Shown piece after piece: positions 1 through 9,800 of a stretch of DNA of 64,000 bases (positions are counted from its first letter, which is position 1; each line of letters begins with the position of its first letter). Source of the stretch: UBA6168 sp964508135 (GTDB lineage Bacteria; Bacteroidota; Bacteroidia; Chitinophagales; Saprospiraceae); NCBI GenBank assembly GCA_964508135.1, contig CAZDSU010000009.1, positions 55,945 to 119,944 of the forward strand, written 5' to 3'. A program made the translations under genes and the position numbers. Below the pieces are notes generated by a model. The model saw nothing but the letters and a program-made list of their open reading frames with translations, was not told the DNA's origin and ran no database searches.

Positions 1-2
1 GT

Positions 3-452
3 GAAATGATGGGCAGCCCCTACCTCTGGGGCGGCACATCGAGCAAGGGGATGGACTGTAGCGGCTTCACGAAAATGGCTTTTTTCTTGAATGGCATCCA
101 ACTGCCCCGAGATGCCAGCCAGCAAGTGCACACTGGCGAATTGGTTGAGACAGACACCGGCACCCTGCAAAACTTGCAGCCGGGTGACCTGCTGTTTTTT
201 GGCCGCAAGGCAACCCTAGAGAAAAAAGAGCGCATCAGCCACGTGGCTATTTACTTGGGGGACGGGAAAATTATCCACGCCTCAGACCGAGTGAAAGTCG
301 AGAGCCTCATGCGTGGCGACCCTAGTTTTGTGGAAGACAGGCTGGCTAGTTTTGTCAGGTGCAGGCGGATAATTGGGCAAGAAGGAAAAAATGGGGTGCT
401 ACGGGTCGCTGATTCGCCTTTTTACCGACTCGGGCCAAAACTGAAGAATTAA
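3..452 (+). CDS. NlpC/P60-family peptidoglycan hydrolase, 5' truncated
   Basis: This is the C-terminal catalytic part of an NlpC/P60 (C40) cysteine peptidase, a family that cuts peptide crosslinks or stems of peptidoglycan in the periplasm or at the surface. The nucleophile motif DCSGF is visible near the start of the readable part, and the histidine motif SHVAIYLGDG lies about 60 residues later, followed by IIHAS. The frame is open to the window edge, so the N-terminus (signal peptide and possible SH3 domains) lies outside and the first Met here is internal. It ends about 35 nt before a promoter-like sequence. The family call is firm; substrate and role (turnover or division) are not resolved. 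Confidence 0.88.
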   Translation, partial: EMMGSPYLWGGTSSKGMDCSGFTKMAFFLNGIQLPRDASQQVHTGELVETDTGTLQNLQPGDLLFFGRKATLEKKERISHVAIYLGDGKIIHASDRVKVESLMRGDPSFVEDRLASFVRCRRIIGQEGKNGVLRVADSPFYRLGPKLKN

Positions 453-486
453 AATTCTAGTAAAACCACAAAGTATCTGTTTTTTC

Positions 487-517
487 TTTGATTACCGAAA
501 ACTGCAAGCTATATTTG
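487..517 (+). promoter_or_regulatory. Bacteroidetes-type promoter
   Basis: TTTG at 487-490 is followed after 19 nt by TATATTTG at 510-517, an excellent match to the Bacteroidetes primary-sigma consensus TTTG-N19-TAnnTTTG. Transcription would start near 524. A strong terminator-like hairpin lies at 546-587, before the next start codon at 602. Confidence 0.6.
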
Positions 518-545
518 CGCTCCCTTCGGGGTTAAATTTTATCTA

Positions 546-587
546 AAAAGAACCTGGCCGGGCTTAAGTGCGCGGCCAGGTTCTTTT
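546..587. terminator. perfect 15-bp hairpin, terminator or attenuator
   Basis: The arms 546-560 and 573-587 are perfect reverse complements (inner part GAACCTGGCCG), with a 12-nt loop, an A run before and a T run after, so it can terminate in both directions. It sits between the candidate promoter at 487-517 and the start codon at 602. It could therefore be the terminator of the upstream gene, an attenuator, or the end of a roughly 60-nt transcript. Confidence 0.75.
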
Positions 588-601
588 CAAATATTGGCAT
601 T

Positions 602-1993
602 ATGTTACCATTAGACAAAAATTATGTAGAGGAATTGGAGGCCATTGCCAACGAAATCCAGGAATCCGATGAACTTGCTTACTACCTCCAAGAGGAAGAA
701 GAAACTTATTTTGAGCAGATGAAGGACAGGTTTGAGCCAAAGATTGAGGAGCTCTACAACCGGGTCGCTGCTGAAAATCCACTTCAACTCGTTTCACTGG
801 ACAAGATGCTGATGAGCGAGCAGTTTGAGGGACTGTTCCTGCCCCGCATACTCGGCTATGCAGTACTCCGAGGCGAAGTCAACCAACAGTTTAAGTACAC
901 CCGCCCTCAGGATCACTTCAAGGATGTGTTGATGGCCATTTGTAATTCGCCCAACTTTGAAATACTGAAAAAGCGCATCGGCCAAAGTATCCAGGTGGGC
1001 TTTGCCTTGAGCAGTGATATTTGGATCACGAACTTGATTACACCGATTGAGAACAAGCGCATCCGATATTTTCTGCAAAGTCAAAAACTGGACAAATACT
1101 ACACCCCCGAAGGGCGGCAGCAGGGTTTACAGATTTACAAAAAGCAATTTGTCAACTTCAATTACATGACCGCCGATTTCCCCAAAACTTTGGGCGAACT
1201 GAAAGTGCTTTGGTCCTCGTTGAAAGACTTCTTGATTTACCGGGAAGAAAAAGGGCTGAACAACAAAAGCCTCATGCCCTTCCTCAAGGCGCTGATTGGC
1301 AACGAAGAGTTCCAGAGCCACGACGAACACCTCCAAATCTTAGGGATTTATGCCAACTTTTTTGACCTGGAGGGCGAAGATTTAAAACACCTCACCAAAC
1401 ACTTCAACGCCACCCGCAAAAAACATCCAGCGTTCAGCAGCCATTGGTTGGCATTTGTGCTAGAAATGCACGAGAGCAAACGGGTTGACCTCAATGCTCA
1501 GGCCGACGCCAGGATTTCGGCCATTCTCGACAAGTCCGTCAAGGACGAACTGACCGAGTATTATGAACTGATGGACACCATTCACGGTATTGGGTACATG
1601 CGGGAGGAGGCAATGGATGCTGTAAAATCCTTCTACATCCGCCATGAGGGTACCTCGCTTATCAATGAATGCGTGCGAATGGTCATTTACCATTATCTCG
1701 CCCGCCTCATCAATAACCTTGAAGCTGGTGACTACCACGAACTGTTCGAACTGTCGAAAATCTACACGGTTTACATCAATATTTTCGCCAACCAACAGTT
1801 CAACCAAGATGTTAAAGAGCTATCCATGCGCTACATCAAACGGACGCTTCGCAGCTACACCGACAAGCGTGGAAAGGATTACCAGGACATCAAGAAATTT
1901 GTCGCTACCACTTTTGTGGACCTGAATTTCATAAAGGAAAAAGAAGTGGTTGAAATGTTCAAAACCCGTCGGAAAAAGAAAACGGAGAAATGA
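602..1993 (+). CDS. conserved hypothetical protein, 463 aa, mostly helical
   Basis: I do not recognise a named family. The protein is soluble, with no signal peptide or membrane segment. It is strongly helical and charged, with an acidic, Glu-rich N-terminus (EEEETYFEQM) and a basic tail (FKTRRKKKTEK). Composition and length suggest a cytoplasmic helical-repeat or scaffold protein of a kind common in Saprospiraceae genomes, but this is an inference. The ATG at 602 lies 14 nt after a terminator-like hairpin, and a second terminator follows the stop, so the gene appears monocistronic. No catalytic motif is evident. Confidence 0.8.
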   Translation: MLPLDKNYVEELEAIANEIQESDELAYYLQEEEETYFEQMKDRFEPKIEELYNRVAAENPLQLVSLDKMLMSEQFEGLFLPRILGYAVLRGEVNQQFKYTRPQDHFKDVLMAICNSPNFEILKKRIGQSIQVGFALSSDIWITNLITPIENKRIRYFLQSQKLDKYYTPEGRQQGLQIYKKQFVNFNYMTADFPKTLGELKVLWSSLKDFLIYREEKGLNNKSLMPFLKALIGNEEFQSHDEHLQILGIYANFFDLEGEDLKHLTKHFNATRKKHPAFSSHWLAFVLEMHESKRVDLNAQADARISAILDKSVKDELTEYYELMDTIHGIGYMREEAMDAVKSFYIRHEGTSLINECVRMVIYHYLARLINNLEAGDYHELFELSKIYTVYINIFANQQFNQDVKELSMRYIKRTLRSYTDKRGKDYQDIKKFVATTFVDLNFIKEKEVVEMFKTRRKKKTEK

Positions 1994-2029
1994 TTTCCAA
2001 TTGAGCTGGACACGAATATTTAAAAAATC

Positions 2030-2055
2030 AGGCGGCTATTTTGGCCGCCTTTTTT
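2030..2055 (+). terminator. rho-independent terminator
   Basis: Stem AGGCGGC (2030-2036) pairs with GCCGCCT (2044-2050) around a 7-nt loop and is followed by a run of six Ts. It lies 37 nt after the stop of the preceding gene. Confidence 0.8.
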
Positions 2056-2139
2056 ATTCGGTCGAAATGGGGGACATTTCCGTAGAAAATGGCAAGTTAA
2101 AACGGTGTCCCAACTTATTTTTCGCCAAAAATTCATGCT

Positions 2140-2898
2140 ATGTTGAATGACTTTTTTGAAGGATTTACAACCTACGGTGCAGCAATCAAGCATATTGAGA
2201 AACACGGTTTGTGGGGCTTTGTGTTTCTTCCTGGCCTGCTTTGCGTGTTGGTTGGTATTGGGGTTTTTGGCTTAGCCTGGAACCTTTCAGACAATGTCGG
2301 AAGCATGCTCGATAATCTTTGGGTTTGGGACTGGGGAAGCAATGTGGTGGCCAAAGTTGCGCAAGTGTTTGGAGGGTTGCTAGTCTTTTTGATTGGCTTG
2401 ATTATTTTCAAGCAATTGGTGATGGTCGTATCGGCGCCTATCATGAGCATTTTGTCAGAAAAGGTTGAAAATCAGTTAGTTGGAAGAACAAATAGTGTTG
2501 GATTCTCGGCCAAACAGATTGTTTCAGATATTTTGAGAGGACTAAGAATTGCGCTTCGAAATATTTTCAGAGAGCTAGGCGCAACCCTATTTTTGCTCAT
2601 TTTAGGACTAATTCCTGTATTTACACCTTTCACAACAGTGCTCATTTTCATTTTACAGGCGTACTACGCCGGTTTTAGCAACTTGGACTTCGTCTTGGAG
2701 CGACACTATCGGTTCCGTGAAAGTGTTCAATTTGTTCAAAGTAACAAGATGCTCGCCATAGGGAACGGCGCAGTTTTTATGCTACTGCTCTTTACTTTTA
2801 TTGGATTTCTGTTTGCCCTGCCGCTCGGAACGGTGGCTGCCACGATGGCAGCCACCAAACGAATAAACGGTAAGTTTTATCAGGATTCGACCCAATGA
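2140..2898 (+). CDS. EI24-domain (CysZ-like) integral membrane protein
   Basis: The 252-residue protein has the layout of the EI24/CysZ family (PF07264): an amphipathic N-terminus (FFEGFTTYGAAIKHI), hydrophobic segments around residues 25-45, 75-105, 140-175 and 205-235, and the typical stretch around QAYYAGFSNLDFVLERHYRF. CysZ in proteobacteria is a sulfate permease; in Bacteroidetes these homologues are usually unassigned, so transport of sulfate is only a possibility. It converges on the CBS-domain gene, and the two overlap by 19 bases at their 3' ends. Confidence 0.8.
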   Translation: MLNDFFEGFTTYGAAIKHIEKHGLWGFVFLPGLLCVLVGIGVFGLAWNLSDNVGSMLDNLWVWDWGSNVVAKVAQVFGGLLVFLIGLIIFKQLVMVVSAPIMSILSEKVENQLVGRTNSVGFSAKQIVSDILRGLRIALRNIFRELGATLFLLILGLIPVFTPFTTVLIFILQAYYAGFSNLDFVLERHYRFRESVQFVQSNKMLAIGNGAVFMLLLFTFIGFLFALPLGTVAATMAATKRINGKFYQDSTQ

Positions 2899-3344
2899 GT
2901 ATCTTTTACAAAAATATCATCTGGATATTCCTTTCTGAATTCATACTTCAACAGGTCATGAGTTGTAATGATACCTACCAACGTACCATCATCCTGAATG
3001 ATAGGAAGGCCATGGAACAAGTGTTTTAGAAAAACCATTGCGGCAGCCCCAATCAGCTCGTTCGGCCCAAGTGTTGCAACTTTGGTGGTCATCAGATCCT
3101 GCACCTTAAAATCACCATATTCTTCGAATCGCTTGTTGGACTTGATCAAGTCCCAAGAAGTAATAATTCCAACCAACTTTCCTTCGGCATCCACTACTGG
3201 CAAGTGGTGGAAATGCCTCTCAAAAAGCAAGTGTTTCACTTCTTCAAGCGAGTCTTCAGGTCGGACGCTGACAACCTTTGTTGTCATGATCGTAGAAATT
3301 CGTTCGTTCATCATAGGCCAATAGTTTTGATTTGAAGGCTTCAA
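2880..3344 (-). CDS. tandem CBS-domain protein
   Basis: This is a stand-alone CBS pair of 154 residues. The two repeats are clear: MTTKVVSVRPEDSLEEVKHL followed by HHLPVVDAEGKLVGIIT, and MTTKVATLGPNELIGAAAMV followed by HGLPIIQDDGTLVGIIT. CBS pairs bind adenine nucleotides (AMP, ATP, SAM) and act as energy or ligand sensors for partner proteins. No effector domain is fused here, so the partner is unknown. The start may instead be the MetMet at residues 11-12, directly before the first CBS repeat. The gene is convergent and overlapping with the EI24 gene. Confidence 0.88.
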   Translation of the reverse strand: MKPSNQNYWPMMNERISTIMTTKVVSVRPEDSLEEVKHLLFERHFHHLPVVDAEGKLVGIITSWDLIKSNKRFEEYGDFKVQDLMTTKVATLGPNELIGAAAMVFLKHLFHGLPIIQDDGTLVGIITTHDLLKYEFRKEYPDDIFVKDTHWVES

Positions 3345-3492
3345 TTTACGACCGTTTGGGATGTCTGCCCAAAACTCATTGATTTATTTTCATAAAAATA
3401 TAAAAAACACGGTTTGTTTTGTTTGATTTCTGTTTTTATAAAAATAATTGTTTTAAACAATTTTGCTTCTTATTTTTACCCCCTAAAAATAA

Positions 3493-3864
3493 ATGATGGG
3501 AATAAGAACTGCATTTCCAACAACGCCGGGCGAGTATTTTGGTGGCAACAGTGATGGGTATTGTCTCCGAAGCAGTTTTTCGGGCGCTAAACTTGAGCAC
3601 AGCCTTGAGATGATTCGCCAATTTTTGAAGGAGGAAGGATACGAAGACTTACCGCTACCAAAGGATGCGGAGGAATTGAAAATGTTCAGGCTTCCAGTTC
3701 GAAACCGACAAATTTTGATGTTCGAGGACAATGGGTACGTCCACAACCCCATCAAGATTCTTTTCCCAAATGATCCACGGAAATCCAAGTTGCTGCTATT
3801 GGAAATCTATGACGAGAATGCTCCCAATCATCTGCTCCGGTTCCATCGAAGGCTTTGGGACTAG
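3493..3864 (+). CDS. conserved hypothetical protein, 123 aa
   Basis: A small soluble protein of unknown family. It starts with two adjacent ATG codons (3493 and 3496), has a Gly/Thr-rich N-terminus (TTPGEYFGGNSDGYC), then a helical part and a beta-rich part (KLLLLEIYDENAPNHLLRFH). The upstream 140 nt are very AT-rich and contain the palindromic stretch ATTGTTTTAAACAAT near 3447, which would suit a promoter or operator. The last four bases overlap the end of the convergent PorV-like gene. I cannot assign a function. Confidence 0.6.
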   Translation: MMGIRTAFPTTPGEYFGGNSDGYCLRSSFSGAKLEHSLEMIRQFLKEEGYEDLPLPKDAEELKMFRLPVRNRQILMFEDNGYVHNPIKILFPNDPRKSKLLLLEIYDENAPNHLLRFHRRLWD

Positions 3865-4976
3865 AATCCAGAAACCGTTTTTTTCTTCGGCTTCAAATCC
3901 AATTGCAGGGAAACTACGTGTGAATAACGGTTTTGTGAATCGCCGAGGTTGGTGTAGGCATAATCCACACGAAGGCTGTAAAGCTGCAAGCCCACCCCAA
4001 GGGCAGGCCGGGAGGTCAAATAATCAGACCCGTCGAAATCTTTTTCCTTTTGAAATTGGCTAATGCCCGCTCGCAAGAAGAGGAAATCATTGTAGCTGAC
4101 CTCCATCCCAGCGCTTGGGTCAAGGCTGACTGGGTCTGCAGAAACCAAGGTGTTGCGCTTGCCGTCGGTGGTGGCTACGAGGTTTATCTCTGGCATGAAC
4201 TTGAATTTTTTGTGCTGAAACGAGTACGCTGCTCCGAGCAACAATTGTGGCTTTGTGATTTCGATGGAATTGATGTCGGGGAGTTCATTCCCGGTTGCCA
4301 ACAGCACATCTTTTTCTTGCTCCGTAAAAGTTACGTGCCATGCGTTGAAAGTGGTGGTGATGTCCCTTGCCGTGGCACCTAGTTTTAGTTTTCCAATGTG
4401 ATACTGGGCACCAAGGTCCACGCCAAAACCCCATGAATTGGCGAAAGAGCCAATGACCCGTCGCACGATTTTTACATTTCCCCCCACTTTCAACTCCTGA
4501 TTTTCCTTGGCCTTGAGGCGCTGTGCATAGCTGGCCAAGAACGCGTAATCGGCAGCCGAGAAAGCCACAATATTATCGTAGTTAACGGTTCCGTCGTCCT
4601 CGAAAAGGCTAAGGGTGTTTGGGATGTCGTCTATGCCGAACCGGATGATGGAAAGGCCAAGCCGACGGTTGGCGCTGCCGAAAGGAAGGGTCAAGCCAAG
4701 GTAGTCGAACTTGCCTACCCCTGCGAACCACTCGGAGTGCATCGCTCCGATTTGCAGGCCCTTGTCGGTTTCGAGTGAGGCTAGCCCAGCCGGGTTCCAG
4801 TAGCCCGAAGTGACATCTGCCGTGCTAGCCACCACTGAATTGCCCATGCCCTGCGCCCTTGCACCGATACCAATGGAAAGGAATTCGTTGCTGTATTTTT
4901 GGGCTTGCAACTGGTTGAAAGCCAAGAGGTTGAGCGTAAGCAGTGCAAAATTTATTAAGGTCGAGTTGAATTTCAT
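3861..4976 (-). CDS. PorV/PorQ-family outer membrane protein (type IX secretion associated)
   Basis: The protein has a signal peptide ending ...NQLQAQ and then the typical PorV/PorQ start: FLSIGIGARAQGMGNSVVAS, followed by TSGYWNPAGLAS. This is a FadL-like outer membrane beta-barrel; the family includes PorV (LptO), which shuttles type IX secretion substrates to the attachment complex, and PorQ. The start is placed at 4976, where the signal peptide begins; the frame extends 27 residues upstream without homology-like content. About 370 residues agrees with PorV. The window also encodes a T9SS-type cargo at 6896-13303, which fits. Whether this is the true PorV or a paralogue cannot be told from sequence alone. 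Confidence 0.8.
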   Translation of the reverse strand: MKFNSTLINFALLTLNLLAFNQLQAQKYSNEFLSIGIGARAQGMGNSVVASTADVTSGYWNPAGLASLETDKGLQIGAMHSEWFAGVGKFDYLGLTLPFGSANRRLGLSIIRFGIDDIPNTLSLFEDDGTVNYDNIVAFSAADYAFLASYAQRLKAKENQELKVGGNVKIVRRVIGSFANSWGFGVDLGAQYHIGKLKLGATARDITTTFNAWHVTFTEQEKDVLLATGNELPDINSIEITKPQLLLGAAYSFQHKKFKFMPEINLVATTDGKRNTLVSADPVSLDPSAGMEVSYNDFLFLRAGISQFQKEKDFDGSDYLTSRPALGVGLQLYSLRVDYAYTNLGDSQNRYSHVVSLQLDLKPKKKTVSGF

Positions 4977-5147
4977 CCGATGATTTTTATTGAGATAACG
5001 CCATGTCGAGTTGTGTAGTGCCAGTTTAACGAAACTGGCCGTTGTAGGTTTTGGCAAAATTACGTAAGAATTTTGAGCCTAGAGGTCTTGTCCAGAAATC
5101 AAAAGTCCATTAAATCAACGCTTTGCACTAATTTCGCTCCAAATCAA

Positions 5148-6833
5148 ATGGTTATGATGGACAAACCAACATTGCTGCAAAAAGCAAAAGAACAAATTGC
5201 CGAAGGCAATACCGAAAAAGCATTGGAACTGGTTGAGGGGTTTCTTGCCAATAAACCGGACTACAAGCTGCTCCACACTGAGTCGTTGCACCTTACTTCT
5301 TTGTTGAACAAAACGAGACAGGACCAGTCAAAGCGAACCATCAGCTTTGAAAATGCGGAATTGAATTTTGGCTTGGTGAGGCAAGGGCTATTCAATTTGC
5401 TGGATTTCATCGAAAACGACAATCTCAATCCCGCTGGCCTTCATAGTGCTAAAGCTGCTCCGGGCCAGCCTTGGCTTTCCAATAAATGGTTGCTCATCAT
5501 TGGCCTTCCGTTGTTATTGCTTACGACTGCCGTATTGATTTTGGTGAACAAAATTGGTAGAGGCAAAGAAACCCCTGACAAACTTCCGCTTAATGATTGC
5601 ATAGTTGATTTTGAGGACACTACTTCCAAAAATTTTCTAATTATCCCATTTTTCAAGCCGACTGGTGGCGATATTAAGCCAGAGGGCTTGGTGATTGACC
5701 GCCTTGTGGAGTTTTGCAGTGGCATTGAAACCTTAAAAAATTCGGATTTTGATATTTGCAATGGTTTTGAGCCGGAATGGACCTTGAGTTTTGAGGAAGC
5801 CGCAAAGAAGGGACTGGACAACAAGGCAACTATCGTCATTTGGGGCCGAGTGGATGGAAAAGGAACTACTACTGCCATAAAAACCCGTTTCAAGTATTTG
5901 GGGAACAAGGACATTGATGGCAAGGTGCCATTTATGCAAATGAAGCAGAACGGCAGCCTGAAAGACGAGGGCGAGCAGGATATTGTGACCGAAAACGTGC
6001 TTTCCATCATTGCATCTTCCGGTGAACTTACCCAAGACTTGGAAACCACTTTGAAATTGATGGTGGGGATGATTGCCCAGCTAGAAGGAGACCGAGAAGG
6101 AGCCGTTTCCGCTTTGCAAAAAGCTCAAGTAACGGATACTGCGGCCAATTTGATGAAGTACATGATTTTGGCCGACAATTTTATTGCCAGCAAAGAGACC
6201 GAAAAGGCACAGTTGGCGCTTGACACCTGTTTGGACCTCAACAAAAATTACTGGCTGGGACGCAACAACCGGGCAAACCTGCGAATAAAGACCGGTGACT
6301 ATCTGGGCGCGGTTGAAGACCTGAGCGTGGCTTTGAACAAACGCCCTGAGGACACTGACATGCTGCTTGCAAGGGGCGTAGCGTACAAGAAATCGCAGCA
6401 ATTGTATGCTGCAAAACAAGATTTTGAGAAGATAATCAAGATGAAGCCTGAAAAGGAGCCTGAACTTCGGGAAACCTTGAAAGCAACCGATGTTGAAATC
6501 AAAAGGCTGGAAAATATCGTTGAGCCAACAAAGGTGAAAATGAAAACAAGCCCGGTTTCCAAGCAGAGTTTTGTTGCCGCCGCCGACGCCAGTAACAAGT
6601 TGGGCAATAGCACGGATACAAAGCAATTTGTGAAAAAAGGGCTTGAATTGGATAGGAATAACCCCGAATTAATTGCCATTCAAGTTGACAACCTATTGAA
6701 AGAGAAAAACTTAGATAAAGCCAAACAAGTTTTAAATGATGCTGCAAGTCGCAATGTCAAGAAAGAAACCATTGCTCGATACAACAAAAACGTAGCGGCT
6801 TTTATCAAGAAAATGGATGCAGAAGAAGAATAA
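5148..6833 (+). CDS. membrane-anchored TPR protein with EAD11-like N-terminal domain
   Basis: Counting from the Met at 5148, residues about 4-90 (AKEQIAEGNTEKALELVEGF ... LLNKTRQDQSKRTISFENAE ... LFNLLDFIE) resemble effector-associated domain 11, a small helical adaptor found in bacterial conflict and signalling proteins. A transmembrane helix (LLIIGLPLLLLTTAVLILV) follows at about 110-130. Next is a roughly 170-residue alpha/beta region (FLIIPFFKP ... ATIVIWGRVDG) and a C-terminal array of tetratricopeptide repeats. Such EAD-TM-TPR proteins would connect a cytoplasmic death-fold-like interaction to a second domain. No partner with a matching EAD is seen nearby. Starts at 5073 or 5157 are also possible. 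TPR and TM are clear; the EAD11 call is by eye. Confidence 0.65.
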   Translation: MVMMDKPTLLQKAKEQIAEGNTEKALELVEGFLANKPDYKLLHTESLHLTSLLNKTRQDQSKRTISFENAELNFGLVRQGLFNLLDFIENDNLNPAGLHSAKAAPGQPWLSNKWLLIIGLPLLLLTTAVLILVNKIGRGKETPDKLPLNDCIVDFEDTTSKNFLIIPFFKPTGGDIKPEGLVIDRLVEFCSGIETLKNSDFDICNGFEPEWTLSFEEAAKKGLDNKATIVIWGRVDGKGTTTAIKTRFKYLGNKDIDGKVPFMQMKQNGSLKDEGEQDIVTENVLSIIASSGELTQDLETTLKLMVGMIAQLEGDREGAVSALQKAQVTDTAANLMKYMILADNFIASKETEKAQLALDTCLDLNKNYWLGRNNRANLRIKTGDYLGAVEDLSVALNKRPEDTDMLLARGVAYKKSQQLYAAKQDFEKIIKMKPEKEPELRETLKATDVEIKRLENIVEPTKVKMKTSPVSKQSFVAAADASNKLGNSTDTKQFVKKGLELDRNNPELIAIQVDNLLKEKNLDKAKQVLNDAASRNVKKETIARYNKNVAAFIKKMDAEEE

Positions 6834-6873
6834 AAAGAGGGCCAATGCAAGCGGAATGCATGGGCCCTCTTTG
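6834..6873. terminator. terminator between convergent genes
   Basis: AGAGGGCC (6836-6843) pairs with GGCCCTCT (6863-6870), with ATGCA/TGCAT pairing further in, flanked by A and T runs. It separates the TPR gene (+) from the large adhesin gene (-) and can serve both. Confidence 0.75.
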
Positions 6874-6895
6874 AGAAATCTGTTTTTGGAACAGT

Positions 6896-9800
6896 TTATT
6901 TTATCAAAGTAACGTCTCCTCGATAAATCTCAACCCTACCATCCACAAACTCAATCTCGGCAAACCAGGTAAAAACAGAAGCCTGCAATGATTTGTCTCT
7001 GTGCGTTCCATCCCATCCAACAAGAGGGTCGTTTGGTGTAAAATTTAAGTACTGGTAAACGGTCTCGCCCCATCGGCTGAACACCACAAAAGAGTTGATT
7101 TCCTTGACGCCTTTTCCAGCGTAAATGGTAAACAAATCATTGAGGCCATCGTCGTTTGGCGAAAATGCGTTTGGAACATAAACCGGACGATTTTTTTCAA
7201 CGAAAACGGTGATATCATCGCTTGCCATACATCCGTTTTCATCTACTTGCACGGTATAAATGGTCTGCTGCGTCGGGCTGACCAAGATTTCGGGACAGGA
7301 AGCGCAGCTGTCGAGACCCGCAGTTGACCAAACAATTGAATCCAACTGACCCGAAGGAGGAGTAGAAAGAATGGACAAAACCAACTCATCGCCTAAGTCA
7401 ATTACAGGGTCGTTTCCTTGGAAATTTCCAACGATTTCAACGGTTACTTCTACAGGTTCGGCAACTGAAAAGCTGCTCTCCGTTTCACAACCACCCGCGT
7501 CCATCACTTGGATGAGGTATTGTCCTGGCCCCAGATTGTTGAATTGGGTGGCTGCGCCAAACGGGGAATTGTTCAGGGAGAAAAGATAGGGCGCTACCCC
7601 ACCCCCAACAGAGTCAATCGTAACTGTTCCGTCTGAATCGCCAAAGCAGCTCACATCAGAAATGACGATGTATAAATTAGGTATTGATGTTGACTGCGTG
7701 ACTTCCACACCGTCCTCCGCAATGCAACCCAGATTCGACACTGTCAGTGTGTACGTTCCCGGTTGACTGGTAACGGTTGTAGCTGTGGTTGTATTGGAAA
7801 CATTTCCACCACTCCAAAGATAGGTTGCGCCAGCAGTCGTGCCGCTGCCACCAAGTGCTGCAACTGTTACTTCACAGGTCAACAATTGGTCAGGGCCAGC
7901 GTCAGCCGTGGGGGCGGCATTGATTGTCAGGCTAACTGTTTCGCTGTCGTCAGGGCAGTTGCCAATACCTTGAACGGTGTAGGTGAAATCATAATTACCC
8001 GGTGCAAAGTTGGCAGGGCTCACCTGACCGCCTGAAACTACGCCTGATGGGCCAGTCCATGCTCCTCCAGGGGTTGCGCCAGTAATTTGGTCGTCCAAGT
8101 CAAATGGTTGGGTAGCGCCTTGGCAAAAAGTAAGGTTGCCAGTGGACGTGCCAGCCGTGACATTTGGGTTAACCGTGATGGTCGCAAATTGGTTGGAAGT
8201 GTTGCTACATCCAGTGCCGTTATCGGTTACACCAACCAAGGTTACGTTTGTGGTGGTCGTGATGGCGGGTAGCTGAAAAGTGCCCGGGGTCGGAACGGTT
8301 TGGCTTTGCGGCACGCTATTTACCAAAAAATCCACGACAAATGGGCCTACGCCAGTGAGTGTGATGGTGGGCTGTGCGGATTGGCCTTGGCAAATTGAAG
8401 TACTTCCAGCAATCGAAATGGTCGGCAACGCATTGAACACAACTGGAGTACCCACTGCAACATTGAGGCAGGGATCGTTCAAGTTTACCGTGCCGTTACC
8501 GATGTCATTTCCGGCTATCGCCGAAATGTAATAAACCGGGCCCGGCGTCATTGTGCTGGCATTGAAACTGAAATCAGGCGTGGAACTGGTAGTGATTATT
8601 GTTCCCAGCGCGTTGCTATTGCCAGTGTGGAGCACGTAAACCAAAGTATCGTTGCCGTCCAAAATACTTCCATTGGCATCGGTCGCAGAAGCCATATCGC
8701 CAACGCAAGCGCTTATTTGAACGGGCGACATCGTACCAGCATCGGTCGTGCAGTTGCAGTCGTAAGCTCCATCAACAATGGTAGGGCCGCACCCATAGGC
8801 ATCATCCACTAGGAAGCTGTAAGTTGCTCCATTGGAAATAGGATTGCTGGTAAATGTGCTTCCCACCAAACTTCCGCTTGGTGAAACGGTGTAACTGGTT
8901 GGGTCGCCATCTTGAATGTCAAAGGTTACTGAATAGTTTTGGCCGGTTGGGTCGCAATTCCAATCAAAGTTGGCTGCGGTTGGCAGGTTGTTTACGCCAA
9001 TGACCGCAGTTCCATTTACGGTGCCGGGGCAGAACGCATTTGACACACTGACGAGGCTGTAAGTGGTCGTAATGATTGGATTGACGGGTATGGTGAACGG
9101 GCTGTTGGTAGCGTTTGCAGTTACTGGTTGGCCACCGGCTGCTTGGTAAGTGATTGTCCAAGGGCCAAGTCCGGTAAGCTGCACGGACAGGTTTGTTAAT
9201 GCGCCTTCACAAATTTGGGCAGTACCGGTCAGGGTTGCTGTTGGTATTTCATAAAAAACAATGGGCGTTCCCGATGAAACATCAAGGCAAGCATCAGCCA
9301 GGTCAACATTGGCCGTGCCATCGTCATTTCCAGCGATTGCTGAAATATAGTAGGTTGTACCATAACTCATCGTGCCTGGAATGAAACTGAAAGTTGGAGC
9401 AGTGTTGGTCGCCAAAATGGTTGAGATGATACCGAAGTTGTCTGGTCTCAGCACGTACTGCAAAATGTCGTCAGCATCCAAGTTGAAACCAGTGGATATT
9501 CCAACTGTTTCCGGCCCATCGCCACAAACGGTAACTGGAGTGGCGTCCATGCTGCCAGCATCCGTAGCGCAGTTGCAGTTTACGGTGGTTTGAGCCAGGG
9601 TTTGTGGGTCGCAGCCATTCATGTCATTTACCACCAAAGAATAACCCTGACCGCTCGGGATCGGGTTGCTGGTGAAAACGCCATTGTTGATATTTCCTGG
9701 CACGCCGGTCACAAAATAGGATGCAGCGTTTCCGCCTGAAATCGTAAATGTGATAGTGTACGCAGTAGCTGTTGGATTGCAAGCAACGCTGAGGTTGGTT

